NCBI RefSeq assembly: GCF_014217685.1
Contig: NZ_CP043653.1
Span: 2,298,419-2,362,418, forward strand
Direction of reading: 5' to 3'
DNA length: 64,000 nucleotides
Source of the DNA: Glaciihabitans sp. INWT7
GTDB lineage: Bacteria > Actinomycetota > Actinomycetes > Actinomycetales > Microbacteriaceae
Part shown: in pieces, positions 7,884 through 15,901 of the stretch
Layout of the letters: the number at the start of each line of letters is the position of its first letter
Position numbering within the stretch: the first letter of the stretch is position 1
The notes under the pieces: generated by a model
The model's database searches: none
Told to the model about the DNA's origin: nothing
What the model saw: the letters and a program-made list of their open reading frames with translations, nothing else
Translations under genes and position numbers: made by a program

Positions 7884-8462
7884 CTACTCCGCGCTGCTGG
7901 CAGCGTCGGTCACATTCGTGGTGGTGGTGGAGTCTGTACTTCCGTCGAAACCGGCCAGGTTCTCGAGAGCCGCCCACCGTGGATCGATGGCGTTCTCGTG
8001 TTCGTGGCCCGGGTTGTCGAGGAGCCGTACCCCACACTGCGGGCACAGGCCGAGGCAATCTTCTTGACAGACCGGCTGGAACGGGAGTGACAACACCACC
8101 GCATCCCTGACTACGGGTTCGAGATCGATGGTGTCCTCGTGAACCTCGTATTCAAAAGCTTCGTCTGAAGAATACGCGAAAAGCTCCTGAATTTCGACCT
8201 GGACGGCCTGTTCGATGTCAATCAGGCACCGACCGCACTCCCCCGCGGCCGTGCCTTCGATGTCGGCGCTCACGAGGATGCCGTCGTGGAGGGACTCCAT
8301 TCGAAGCTCGACGGTGAGCTCGCTGCCCTCTTTCACACCGATCATCGCGTTGCCGAATCCTTCGGGCACGACGATGTCCACCGTTCGCTCGCGCATCTCG
8401 CCGGGGCGGTGCATGAGGTCGTAGACGTCGACGGTGTAGGGGGTCTTGATCACGTGAGGCAC
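7884..8462 (-). CDS. DUF177 (YceD-type) protein upstream of rpmF
   Basis: A 192-residue protein of the YceD/DUF177 family, nearly always encoded just before rpmF and linked in bacteria and plastids to 23S rRNA accumulation. It has the diagnostic cysteine sets GECGRCL (about 75-81) and CQEDCLGLCPQCG (about 130-142), followed by DPRWAALENL. The C-terminus is a low-complexity Thr/Ser tail. The GTG start is placed by a leaderless promoter (TAAACT, 6 nt upstream). Confidence 0.88.
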   Translation of the reverse strand: MPHVIKTPYTVDVYDLMHRPGEMRERTVDIVVPEGFGNAMIGVKEGSELTVELRMESLHDGILVSADIEGTAAGECGRCLIDIEQAVQVEIQELFAYSSDEAFEYEVHEDTIDLEPVVRDAVVLSLPFQPVCQEDCLGLCPQCGVRLLDNPGHEHENAIDPRWAALENLAGFDGSTDSTTTTNVTDAASSAE

Positions 8463-8468
8463 CCGTCG

Positions 8469-8474
8469 AGTTTA
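8469..8474 (-). promoter_or_regulatory. -10 element of a leaderless promoter for the DUF177-rpmF-rnc-mutM operon
   Basis: On the minus strand TAAACT is followed by 6 nt and then the GTG start at 8462. There is no Shine-Dalgarno, so a leaderless mRNA is likely. Confidence 0.5.
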
Positions 8475-8569
8475 CGCGAGCGGCCACCTCGAGCCGAAGG
8501 GCTTCGCTGTGCTCTGCGCGAACCACTCGCAAAGCTCCCCGCCTGAAAGATGCACGGGTGGAGGAGCGG

Positions 8570-9568
8570 TCAACGCGGGGTGGCTCTCTGCCAGAGCGAC
8601 ACCGGCTTACTCGCGGGGATGGATGTGTCGAGCCCGCGATCCCGCCGCCGCTCCCGCACCGCCGCGACCGCGATCACCGTCATGTGCGGCACGGTGAGGG
8701 CCGCGAGCCCGATGAACACGAGCCTGATGATCCAGTCGCCCGCGAGCGGCCCGCCCGGCGCGAAATCACCCGCGAACATCGCGGTGAGGATGCCGACCGC
8801 GACGATCGGCACCACCGTGTAGACCACCGTGATCAGGATGGCCAGCCTGCCGCTCCCTCGCTCCTCGGCGAATCCGTGGCGCAGATGTCGCGCGCTGTGC
8901 AGTGCGCAGAAGTACACGACGAAGAAGACGAGAGGGGGCGCGACGAGCGCCAGCGCTCCGGCCAACAGGATCTCGAGCGCATCGGCGGGTCTGCGGCGCA
9001 GGGCGAGTGACGCTCCGACCAGCATCACGACGATCGCGACCGGCCCGAGCCAGGACTGCACATCCGCCACCACCGCTCCCCCGCTGCCCGCGAGGGTGCG
9101 GTAGATGCCCGTGACCTCGTCGTGGTGGGAGAACGCCGGAAGGGTGAGAAGGCCGACGCCCGTGAGCGAAGGGACGACCACTCCACGCCCGCCGTTCCAG
9201 TCCGCACCGAAGTGGATGCCAGAGACGAGGAGGAAGCCGACGAGACTCGCCGCGGGGGCGATCAGCCAGACGACGACCACCACCACCACGATCGCGATGT
9301 AGCCGAGATTGAAACCGGCGAATCCGAGCGGTGTGCGCCACAACCCGGCCCGGCGGGCGATGAGCGGATCGAGCGCCCCGTGCGGGAGCCCGAGAATTGC
9401 GACGAGCAGGCCGAGCACGGCAGCCTGCACGGGCAGCGGCGCGGCGGGCAGCCGCAGGGCGATGGCGAGAATCGAGACGAGGGCGAGAACCGAGAACAGC
9501 ACGGTCTCGAAGGACGGCCGCACCACCGCCACCGCCGTCGCCACCGTCGAGCGCAGCGTGCCGCTCAC
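8570..9568 (-). CDS. blh: Brp/Blh-family beta-carotene 15,15'-dioxygenase
   Basis: Membrane-embedded, non-haem iron enzyme predicted to split beta-carotene into two retinal molecules. The 332 residues hold about eight hydrophobic helices. The expected His ligand regions are visible: GLPHGALDP (about 56), SGIHFGADW (about 105), FSHHDEV (about 130) and CALHSARHLRHGF (about 220-232). The GTG start overlaps the crtY stop by 4 nt, so the cyclase that makes the substrate and this cleavage enzyme are made together. Retinal implies a microbial rhodopsin elsewhere; none is encoded in this window. Confidence 0.85.
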   Translation of the reverse strand: MSGTLRSTVATAVAVVRPSFETVLFSVLALVSILAIALRLPAAPLPVQAAVLGLLVAILGLPHGALDPLIARRAGLWRTPLGFAGFNLGYIAIVVVVVVVWLIAPAASLVGFLLVSGIHFGADWNGGRGVVVPSLTGVGLLTLPAFSHHDEVTGIYRTLAGSGGAVVADVQSWLGPVAIVVMLVGASLALRRRPADALEILLAGALALVAPPLVFFVVYFCALHSARHLRHGFAEERGSGRLAILITVVYTVVPIVAVGILTAMFAGDFAPGGPLAGDWIIRLVFIGLAALTVPHMTVIAVAAVRERRRDRGLDTSIPASKPVSLWQRATPR

Positions 9569-10746
9569 GCGTGCACCAGCTCCTGGGGAACCGGAAAAGA
9601 CGTCGGAGCCAGCTGCCGCAGGAACGGCAGCGTCGGCAGGCTGGCGATCAGGGCGGCGTAGTCGGTGAGTCGCGCCGCGTCGCTGAGGAATCGCACCAGT
9701 CCGGCGGCAGGCACCCCGCGGGCGAGCGCGAGGAAGTAGTCCGGCGTGCGCTCGAGATCCGCGCGCACGGCCTGCAGGAAGATCCGGTCCATCGAGCGTC
9801 TCAGGATCGGTTCTGACGGATGCCCGATCGGCGGCCCGCCCCGCTCGAGGGCCTCGGCGCACGCGCGCGCCCAGCGCTGGATGCGCAGGAAACCGTAGCC
9901 GGACGCGGCCCGGAGCGCGCCGCCGGAATTGCCGGCGAAGACCACACCCCGCGGGGATTCGGGGAGTCCGCCGAGTATCCCCATCGGCAGCACTCCGCCC
10001 TCCCGCCGGATGACGTGCGCCCCGGCCAGTCCCAGACGCGAGAGCTCCGCGTCGAGTTCGGCCCGCAGGGTCACGGTCGGCACGGGCGAGCTGCTGAAGC
10101 GCGTCCATTCCACGAGGGCGCGCGTGCGCCCAAGCGGAAGCGTGTAGCGGAAGTGCATGCCCCCCTCATCCGTCGCCATCGAATCCATCAGCCCCACCTC
10201 GTCGCCGTCGAAGGGCAACGGGTGCTCGCTCTCGATCTCCACGCCACTGAAGCTCTGATAGAGCATCGCGGGCATCGGCCGCGGCCGGGTGTCGATCACG
10301 TGACGGGCAAGGATGCTGCCGTGGTCGGTCTCCACCCGAACGACAGTGTCTGGCCCGTCGTAGAGCGGCACGAGCTCAGCGGCCCGAACGCCGGCATGGG
10401 TGAGGATGCCGGGCGCGCGATCGATCTGCTGCAGCGCGCGTTGGTAAAAGTCGCTCGCGCGGATGTACTGGTAGCGGAGTCCCGCCACCCGGTGATGCAG
10501 TGCCGGGCCGGTGGTACCCGAGAAACGCCAGCCGTCCCAGCTGTGGGAGACGAGATCGGAGAGGTCGTGGCTCTCTGGCCGCCAGAAGCACCAGCTGCGG
10601 TCGTCGTCGTATCCGCTGCGCGGCTCGACCAGCTGCACCCGCAGGGGACTCTGCGATCGCGCGAGCCGGGCGGCGAGCGTGAGCCCGGCGCATCCGGCTC
10701 CCAGGATCACGAGGTCGGCATCGGCAACTGCGGCGGGCCTCGTCAT
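9565..10746 (-). CDS. crtY: Lycopene beta-cyclase (CrtY type)
   Basis: A 393-residue flavoprotein that cyclises the ends of lycopene to beta-carotene. The N-terminal Rossmann motif reads DLVILGAGCAGLTLAARLA, followed by the family motifs DDRSWCFWR, YQYIRASDFY and HVIDTRPRP. The C-terminal GNSGGALRAASGYGFLRIQ matches the CrtY region where the FAD and substrate tunnels meet. The ATG has a -10-like TAGTTT 7 nt upstream, so it is probably leaderless, and the element is covered by an inverted repeat. The stop overlaps blh by 4 nt. Other carotenoid genes are not in the window. Confidence 0.85.
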   Translation of the reverse strand: MTRPAAVADADLVILGAGCAGLTLAARLARSQSPLRVQLVEPRSGYDDDRSWCFWRPESHDLSDLVSHSWDGWRFSGTTGPALHHRVAGLRYQYIRASDFYQRALQQIDRAPGILTHAGVRAAELVPLYDGPDTVVRVETDHGSILARHVIDTRPRPMPAMLYQSFSGVEIESEHPLPFDGDEVGLMDSMATDEGGMHFRYTLPLGRTRALVEWTRFSSSPVPTVTLRAELDAELSRLGLAGAHVIRREGGVLPMGILGGLPESPRGVVFAGNSGGALRAASGYGFLRIQRWARACAEALERGGPPIGHPSEPILRRSMDRIFLQAVRADLERTPDYFLALARGVPAAGLVRFLSDAARLTDYAALIASLPTLPFLRQLAPTSFPVPQELVHA

Positions 10747-10759
10747 AGTTAAGAAACTA
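10746..10759 (-). promoter_or_regulatory. Putative operator overlapping the crtY -10 and start codon
   Basis: TAGTT-AAGA-AACTA is a perfect 5-bp inverted repeat with a 4-nt centre. On the minus strand it overlaps the -10 candidate TAGTTT (10754-10759) and touches the crtY ATG. A repressor bound here would block the promoter. MarR-type regulators control carotenoid genes in related Actinobacteria; none is encoded next to it here. Confidence 0.4.
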
Positions 10760-10816
10760 AGCTATCTAGCCCGCTCCCGCCGCCACTCTCGGGTTACGCA
10801 CAGGTGAGCGCCCTCC

Positions 10817-12181
10817 TCAGGCCGACTCCACCGCCGTGAATGCCTCGTCGTAGATCACCAGGGCCCTGGCTACCTCGTCCGGGGTGACAACGCACGGCGG
10901 CACCACGTGGATTCGGTTGTCGGCCGAGAAGGGGAACAGGCCCCGCGACATCAGCTCGGTCTTCACCTGCGCGATGACCGCGCCGGAGACCGGGTCACGG
11001 GTCTCGGGATCGTCGACGAGGTCGAGTGCCCAGAACACGCCGAGTCCGCGCACCTCTCCGATCATCGGATGCTTCGCGGCGAGGGCCTCGAGCCCCGGAC
11101 CCAGGTGGTCGGTGCCGATGACGCGAGCGTTGTCGACGATGCCCTCGTCATCCATGGCATCGAGTGCCGCGACGATGGACGCCATGGCGAGCGGATGCCC
11201 GGAGTAGGTGAGCCCGCCGGGGAAGACCTGGGTCTCGAAGGCGTTCGCGATCGATTCGGAGATCACCACCCCGCCGGCCGGCACGTAGCCGGAGTTGACT
11301 CCCTTGGCGAAGGTGATGAGATCGGGGGTCCAGTCCCCTTCTTGGGCCGCGAAGCCCTGCCAGGCGAACCATTCTCCCGTGCGCCCGAATCCGGACATCA
11401 CCTCGTCCATGATCAGCAGGATGCCGTATTTGTCGGCGAGATCACGCACGCCCGCGAGGTACCCGGGCGGCGGTACGAGCACACCCGCGGTGCCGGGGAC
11501 ACCCTCGAGGAGGATCGCTGCGATGGACGCTTGCCCCTCCGACTGGATCACCCGCTCGAGGTGGTGCAGGGCGCGCGCGCATTCCTCTTCCGGGGATCCG
11601 GCCCAGAACTCCGAGCGGTAGAGGAACGGCCCGAAGAAGTGCACGTGACCGCGGGCGAACTCGTTGGGCACGCGGCGCCAGTCGCCGGTGGCGACGACGG
11701 CCGCTCCCGTGTTGCCGTGATAGGAGCGGTACTGGGAGAGGATCTTGTCTCGCCCGGTGACCAGCCGCGCCATGCGCATGGCGTTCTCGTTGGCATCCGC
11801 ACCACCGTTGGTGAAGAAGATCTTGCTGAACGGGCGGCCGGCCTTGGCGAGGATTCGCTTGGCGGCCTCTCCGCGGGCGAGATTCGCGTGTGCCGGTGCG
11901 ACCATGGTGAGGAGATCGGCCTGCGCCTTGATGGCGTCGATCACCCTCGGATGCTGGTGCCCGATGTTCATGTTCACGAGCTGGCTCGAGAAGTCGAGGT
12001 AGTGGTTGCCGTCGTAGTCCCAGATGGTGGAGGCGAGGCCCCCGGCCATCACGAAGGGCTTCAGCGCGCCCTGTGCGGACCAGGAATGGAAGACGTGTGA
12101 GCGGTCGAGGTCGTAGGCGACGGCGCCGTCGGACGGATCGACAGTGCCCGTGTCAGGGAGGGTGGGGTCGAGAGTGGTCAT
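10817..12181 (-). CDS. Class III PLP-dependent aminotransferase (beta-alanine-type by context)
   Basis: A 454-residue omega-aminotransferase. Family motifs: YLDFSSQLVNMNIGHQHPRV, FFTNGGADANENAMRMAR (cofactor phosphate binding), YRSYHGNTGAA, LIMDEVMSGFGRTGEWFAW with the PLP-contacting Asp, and ITFAKGVNSGYVPAGG carrying the Schiff-base Lys. It is the last gene of the minus-strand pyrimidine/hydantoin operon, so beta-alanine (or beta-aminoisobutyrate) to malonic semialdehyde is the likely reaction. Sequence alone does not exclude other omega-amino acids. It is separated from the binding-protein gene by a strong hairpin, so its expression may be lower. Confidence 0.87.
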   Translation of the reverse strand: MTTLDPTLPDTGTVDPSDGAVAYDLDRSHVFHSWSAQGALKPFVMAGGLASTIWDYDGNHYLDFSSQLVNMNIGHQHPRVIDAIKAQADLLTMVAPAHANLARGEAAKRILAKAGRPFSKIFFTNGGADANENAMRMARLVTGRDKILSQYRSYHGNTGAAVVATGDWRRVPNEFARGHVHFFGPFLYRSEFWAGSPEEECARALHHLERVIQSEGQASIAAILLEGVPGTAGVLVPPPGYLAGVRDLADKYGILLIMDEVMSGFGRTGEWFAWQGFAAQEGDWTPDLITFAKGVNSGYVPAGGVVISESIANAFETQVFPGGLTYSGHPLAMASIVAALDAMDDEGIVDNARVIGTDHLGPGLEALAAKHPMIGEVRGLGVFWALDLVDDPETRDPVSGAVIAQVKTELMSRGLFPFSADNRIHVVPPCVVTPDEVARALVIYDEAFTAVESA

Positions 12182-12199
12182 TCGGTGCCTTCTTTCGGT

Positions 12200-12231
12200 G
12201 GTGCGGGGGCCGCAGAAACGGCCCCCGCACC
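12200..12231 (-). terminator. Strong GC hairpin between the binding-protein and aminotransferase genes
   Basis: GGTGCGGGGGCCG (12200-12212) and CGGCCCCCGCACC (12219-12231) form a perfect 13-bp stem with a 6-nt loop. No U-run follows, so it may be a partial terminator or a 3' stabiliser for the highly expressed binding-protein mRNA. Confidence 0.65.
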
Positions 12232-12245
12232 CGGTGGATCAGATA

Positions 12246-13394
12246 CTACTTGCCGCCCTCTTTGAGAGTGACGGTGAGCGGGGTGAAGCTGCTCCCGGTC
12301 GTGTCGACGCCCTCGGCCTTCAACTCGGCGAGCGCCTTCTTGACATAGGTGTTGGAGTAGGCGGTCTTCGGCGGCGTGGCCGTGATGATCGTCGAACCGG
12401 TGTCATTCTTGGTGCCCTTGGCGATCTTCACGGTGGTGTCCCACGACTTCGTGTCGATGGTGCCGATTCCGCCGTCCTTCGACGGCCAGATCAGCTTGTT
12501 GACCTCGTTGGTCATCCAGAGCTGGTGGCTGGTGCCGAGAGTGGATCCCGCGGCCGTCACGATGTCCGCCGACTTCTCGGGGTTGTCGCGCACGTAGATC
12601 CATCCCTTGATCGACGCCTTGATGAACTTGACGGTCTCGGACTGGTACGCCTTGTCGTCGGCCAGCTTGCCGGCATCCGCCCAGATCGCGTCTTGCAGCA
12701 TCGCCGTTCCGTCGTCGTTCCAGTTGATCACGTTGAGGTCATCGGCCGTGTAGAGCTTTCCGGTCGCCGGGTTGATCGTCTCGAGCACCTGGGCGTATTC
12801 GTTGTAGGTCATGGCCTGCGCCGCGTCGATGTCGCCGGCGAGGAAGCCCTTCATGTCGAACGCCTGCTGCACGAGGCTGATGCCGGAGGTGGTGTTGATG
12901 CCCGCATCCTGCATGCCGGCGAAGAGCTCCCACTCGTTGCCGTAGCCCCAGCTGCCCACCGTCTTGCCCTTGAGGTCGGCCGGCTTCGTGATGTCCTTGT
13001 CCTTGAAGGAGATCTGCGTGGTTCCGCTGCGCTCGAAGATCTGGGCGACATCGGTGACGTTGACGCCCTGCTCGATCGAGCCGAGCACCTTCGGCACCCA
13101 GGAGATCGCGTAGTCGGCCTCGCCGGACGCGACCGATTTGATCGGCACCGTGTCGGCGCCCGCCTCCTTGATGGTCACATCGAGGCCCTCGTCCTTGTAG
13201 TAGCCCTGAGCCACCGCGGCGTAGTAGCCGGCGAACTGCGCCTGGGCGACCCACTGCAGCTGCAGGGTGACGGGGGTGAGGGCACCGGCGCTGCTGGCGG
13301 CCTTGGGGGTGCTGCTGCTGCAGCCGCTGAGCGCGAGCGTGCTCGCCGCGGCGACACCGATGATTCCGAGAACAATTCTTCTGCTGTGTTTCAT
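12246..13394 (-). CDS. ABC transporter substrate-binding lipoprotein, NMT1/THI5-like
   Basis: A 382-residue lipoprotein. The signal peptide MKHSRRIVLGIIGVAAAST ends in the lipobox LALSGC. The mature part begins VTLQLQWVAQAQFAGYYAAV, the hallmark of the NMT1/THI5-like family that binds pyrimidines, riboflavin, nitrate/sulfonates or related compounds, and continues GYYKDEGLDVTI and VGSWGYGNEWEL. AAGGAGG lies 8 nt before the ATG. It is encoded with two permeases, an ATPase and pyrimidine-degrading enzymes, so the cargo is probably a pyrimidine, hydantoin or N-carbamoyl compound, taken up as a nitrogen source. Confidence 0.88.
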   Translation of the reverse strand: MKHSRRIVLGIIGVAAASTLALSGCSSSTPKAASSAGALTPVTLQLQWVAQAQFAGYYAAVAQGYYKDEGLDVTIKEAGADTVPIKSVASGEADYAISWVPKVLGSIEQGVNVTDVAQIFERSGTTQISFKDKDITKPADLKGKTVGSWGYGNEWELFAGMQDAGINTTSGISLVQQAFDMKGFLAGDIDAAQAMTYNEYAQVLETINPATGKLYTADDLNVINWNDDGTAMLQDAIWADAGKLADDKAYQSETVKFIKASIKGWIYVRDNPEKSADIVTAAGSTLGTSHQLWMTNEVNKLIWPSKDGGIGTIDTKSWDTTVKIAKGTKNDTGSTIITATPPKTAYSNTYVKKALAELKAEGVDTTGSSFTPLTVTLKEGGK

Positions 13395-13461
13395 TGTTGC
13401 TTCCTCCTTGGTGGGCACTGAAGTGGGGCGGTGGTTTCGCCGGCGGCCAGGCCGCCGGACG

Positions 13462-14232
13462 TCAGGCGGGAGAGTGCCTCGTTGCAAATTTCTCCAGGGC
13501 GAGGGTGAGCAGGTAGAACACGAGTCCGAGGGCGATGGCGCCGAGCACGAAGGCATAGGCGAGGGCGTAGTTGCTGTAGGAGGCCGCGGAGGTGATCGAT
13601 TTGCCGAGGCCGTCGACTGGACCGCCGAAGTACTCCGCGATCAGAGCGGAGATCACGGCGAGGGACGACGCGATCCGCAGTCCCGTGAAGAGGAAGGGTG
13701 TCGCTCCGGGCAGGGTCACCGTGCGGGTCGCCTGCCACGAACTTGCGGCATAGGCCCGCATGAGATCACGATGCACGGGTCTCACCTGACGGAGGCCCCG
13801 CAGGGTGTTGACATAGACGGGGATGAAGACGGCGAGCGCCGCGATCAGCTGACGTCCGGTCTCGGCTCCCGCCCCGAACATCGTGTAGAGCACCGGCGCG
13901 AGTGCCACGATCGGCACGACCGCGAGCGCGGTGACCACGGGCAACGAGATCTCATCGAAGACCCGCACCAGCGCCGAGACGATGGCGAAGAGGATGCCAA
14001 GCACAGCGCCGAGCAACAGGCCGATGAGCGCGTTGAATCCCGTGACCCTCGTGCCGGCCCAGATCGTGCCGAAGGCGCGCCCGAACTGGTCGCCGATCGC
14101 GGTGGGGCTCGGCAGAACATAGGGCTTGATCGCAAAGCCCACCACCGCGAGTTGCCAGAGCACCAGCACGACGACACCGAGGACGACCGGCGCGACGATC
14201 ATCCGCACCCGTCCCGCTCCGGCCGACCTCAT
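13462..14232 (-). CDS. ABC transporter permease (BPD_transp_1 family), first of two
   Basis: A 256-residue inner-membrane subunit with about six transmembrane helices. The EAA-type loop contacting the ATPase reads LMRAYAASSWQATRTVTLPGATPFLFTGLR in two parts, with the conserved Gly-type turn near PGATP. KPYVLPSPTAIGDQF near the N-terminus is typical of nitrate/sulfonate/pyrimidine-type permeases. The ATG overlaps the ATPase stop by 4 nt. It is a paralogue of the permease at 15032, and together they probably form a heterodimeric channel. Confidence 0.88.
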   Translation of the reverse strand: MRSAGAGRVRMIVAPVVLGVVVLVLWQLAVVGFAIKPYVLPSPTAIGDQFGRAFGTIWAGTRVTGFNALIGLLLGAVLGILFAIVSALVRVFDEISLPVVTALAVVPIVALAPVLYTMFGAGAETGRQLIAALAVFIPVYVNTLRGLRQVRPVHRDLMRAYAASSWQATRTVTLPGATPFLFTGLRIASSLAVISALIAEYFGGPVDGLGKSITSAASYSNYALAYAFVLGAIALGLVFYLLTLALEKFATRHSPA

Positions 14233-15035
14233 CGCGTCTCCACCCCGCGAACCTCGGCGGTGGGCGCGCCGTGCAGCGCCTCGCGCACCGCACTCACCGC
14301 GGCGAAGAATCCGGCTGCCTCACGCAGGCCGTCGTCGCGATTGCCGGCGCTGCCGAGCCCGACCGGCACGATCTCGCGGATTCGGCCTGGCCGAGGGGAC
14401 ATCACCACCACGCGGTCGGAGAGGAACACCGCCTCGGGGATCGAGTGCGTCACGAACACCACCGCGGCACCGGTCTCGGCGCACAGGCGCACGAGCTCGT
14501 CCTGCATCCGCTCGCGGGTCATCTCGTCGAGGGCGCCGAAAGGCTCATCCATCAGCAGCAGCTCTGGACTCTCGGCCAGTGAGCGGGCGATCGCGACGCG
14601 CTGCTGCATTCCGCCGGAGAGCTGGTCCGGGTAGCGGTCGGCGAAGTCGGAAAGCCCCACGAGAGCGAGCAGTTCGGCGGCACGCGCCCGTCGCGCGGTC
14701 TTGCCGACCCCGTGAAGCTCGAGGGGAAGCTCGATATTGCCCGTGACGGATCGCCACGGCAGGAGTCCGGCCTGCTGGAACGCGATGCCGTAGTCCTGGT
14801 CGATGCGAGCCTGCCGCGCCGTCTTGCCGAAGACCTCGATGCTGCCGCTCGTCGGCTGGTCGAGATCGGCGATCAGGCGGAGGAGCGTCGATTTGCCGCA
14901 TCCGCTCGGTCCGATCAGGGAGACGAATTCACCGGGTGCCACCGTGAGGTCGATCGCCTCGAGGGCGACGACCTGCTTGCCGCGGGCGAGCGGGAAGGTC
15001 TTGGATGCTGCGCTGACGGTCACGGCGTCGCTCAT
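14229..15035 (-). CDS. ABC transporter ATP-binding protein
   Basis: A 268-residue ATPase energising the importer. Walker A GPSGCGKSTLL, Q-loop AFQQAGLLPW, signature LSGGMQQRVAIARSL, Walker B LLLMDEPFGALD and switch His in VFVTHSIPEAV are all intact. It is of the nitrate/sulfonate/taurine (SsuB/TauB-like) type. Both ends overlap neighbouring permease genes by 4 nt (ATGA), a tightly coupled order permease-ATPase-permease. Confidence 0.92.
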   Translation of the reverse strand: MSDAVTVSAASKTFPLARGKQVVALEAIDLTVAPGEFVSLIGPSGCGKSTLLRLIADLDQPTSGSIEVFGKTARQARIDQDYGIAFQQAGLLPWRSVTGNIELPLELHGVGKTARRARAAELLALVGLSDFADRYPDQLSGGMQQRVAIARSLAESPELLLMDEPFGALDEMTRERMQDELVRLCAETGAAVVFVTHSIPEAVFLSDRVVVMSPRPGRIREIVPVGLGSAGNRDDGLREAAGFFAAVSAVREALHGAPTAEVRGVETR

Positions 15036-15901
15036 GCTGCTACCTCTCCCCGACGGTACTTGCGAAGTCCGAGCCCGATGGCGGCCACGAGGCCGGCGGC
15101 GATCAGCCCGATCGCCACCGCGCCGAAGATGGGGGCCCAGGGTTTGCCCGGGTCGCCGCTGGACGCGGAGGCGTATTCGATCATCATTCGTCCGACCCCA
15201 CCGCGGAGGCCGATCGAGACCTCGGCGACGACGGTGCCGATCACGGCGTTCGCGGCGGCGAGCCGTAGTGCCGGAAGCAGGTACGGGATGCTCGCCGGAA
15301 TCCGCAGCGTCACGAGGGTCTTCCACCACCCGACCGCGTAGGTGCGCATGAGTTCGACATGTGCCCGGTCGGGCGCCTCGAGGCCGCGGAGGGCGCCGAC
15401 GGAGACCGGGAAGAAGGCCAGATATGAGGCGATCAGGGCCACCGACATCCAGTCCTGCCAGCGGGCTTCGCCGAACTTCAGCTGCGCGCCGATACCGGCG
15501 ACCAGGGGGGCGAGTGCGATGAGGGGCACCGTCTGGCTCAGCACCACCCAGGGAAGCAGCGCGGACTCGGCGGTGCGGAAGCGCTGCATGAGGATCGCGA
15601 GAAGCATGCCGACGACCACCCCGATCACCCAGCCGACCGCGGCGATGCCGAGGCTGAACCCGGCAGCCTGCACCACGGCGCTCCAGAGCGCGGGCGAGCC
15701 GGGCGCGGAGGTGACCGGCTCGAACAGGCGAGTGAACATGGTGACGAGGTGCGGCATCGCGAGGTCGTTCGTGCGCGGGAGCACGGTGAGCCCGTTGATC
15801 ACGAAACCGTTTGCCGGACCGAGCGCCTTGTAGACCTCCCACAGCACGCCGAGCAGCACGACACCGACCACGCCGAGCAGGATTCCGCGGGTGCGGGTCA
15901 T
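15032..15901 (-). CDS. ABC transporter permease (BPD_transp_1 family), second of two
   Basis: A 289-residue permease with an N-terminal anchor helix (ILLGVVGVVLLGVLWEVY), a periplasmic segment, and five or six further helices. The cytoplasmic coupling loop contains LMRTYAVGWWKTLVTLRIPASIPYLLPAL. It is longer than its partner at 13462 because of an insertion near residues 35-75. Start and stop overlap the neighbouring genes by 4 nt each, linking it directly to the LLM oxidoreductase upstream. Confidence 0.88.
   Translation of the reverse strand: MTRTRGILLGVVGVVLLGVLWEVYKALGPANGFVINGLTVLPRTNDLAMPHLVTMFTRLFEPVTSAPGSPALWSAVVQAAGFSLGIAAVGWVIGVVVGMLLAILMQRFRTAESALLPWVVLSQTVPLIALAPLVAGIGAQLKFGEARWQDWMSVALIASYLAFFPVSVGALRGLEAPDRAHVELMRTYAVGWWKTLVTLRIPASIPYLLPALRLAAANAVIGTVVAEVSIGLRGGVGRMMIEYASASSGDPGKPWAPIFGAVAIGLIAAGLVAAIGLGLRKYRRGEVAA

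Noticed and set aside
13267-14634. A 455-codon plus-strand frame opposite the ABC transporter genes
   Set aside because: Antisense to the permease and ATPase genes with canonical motifs; a composition artefact.
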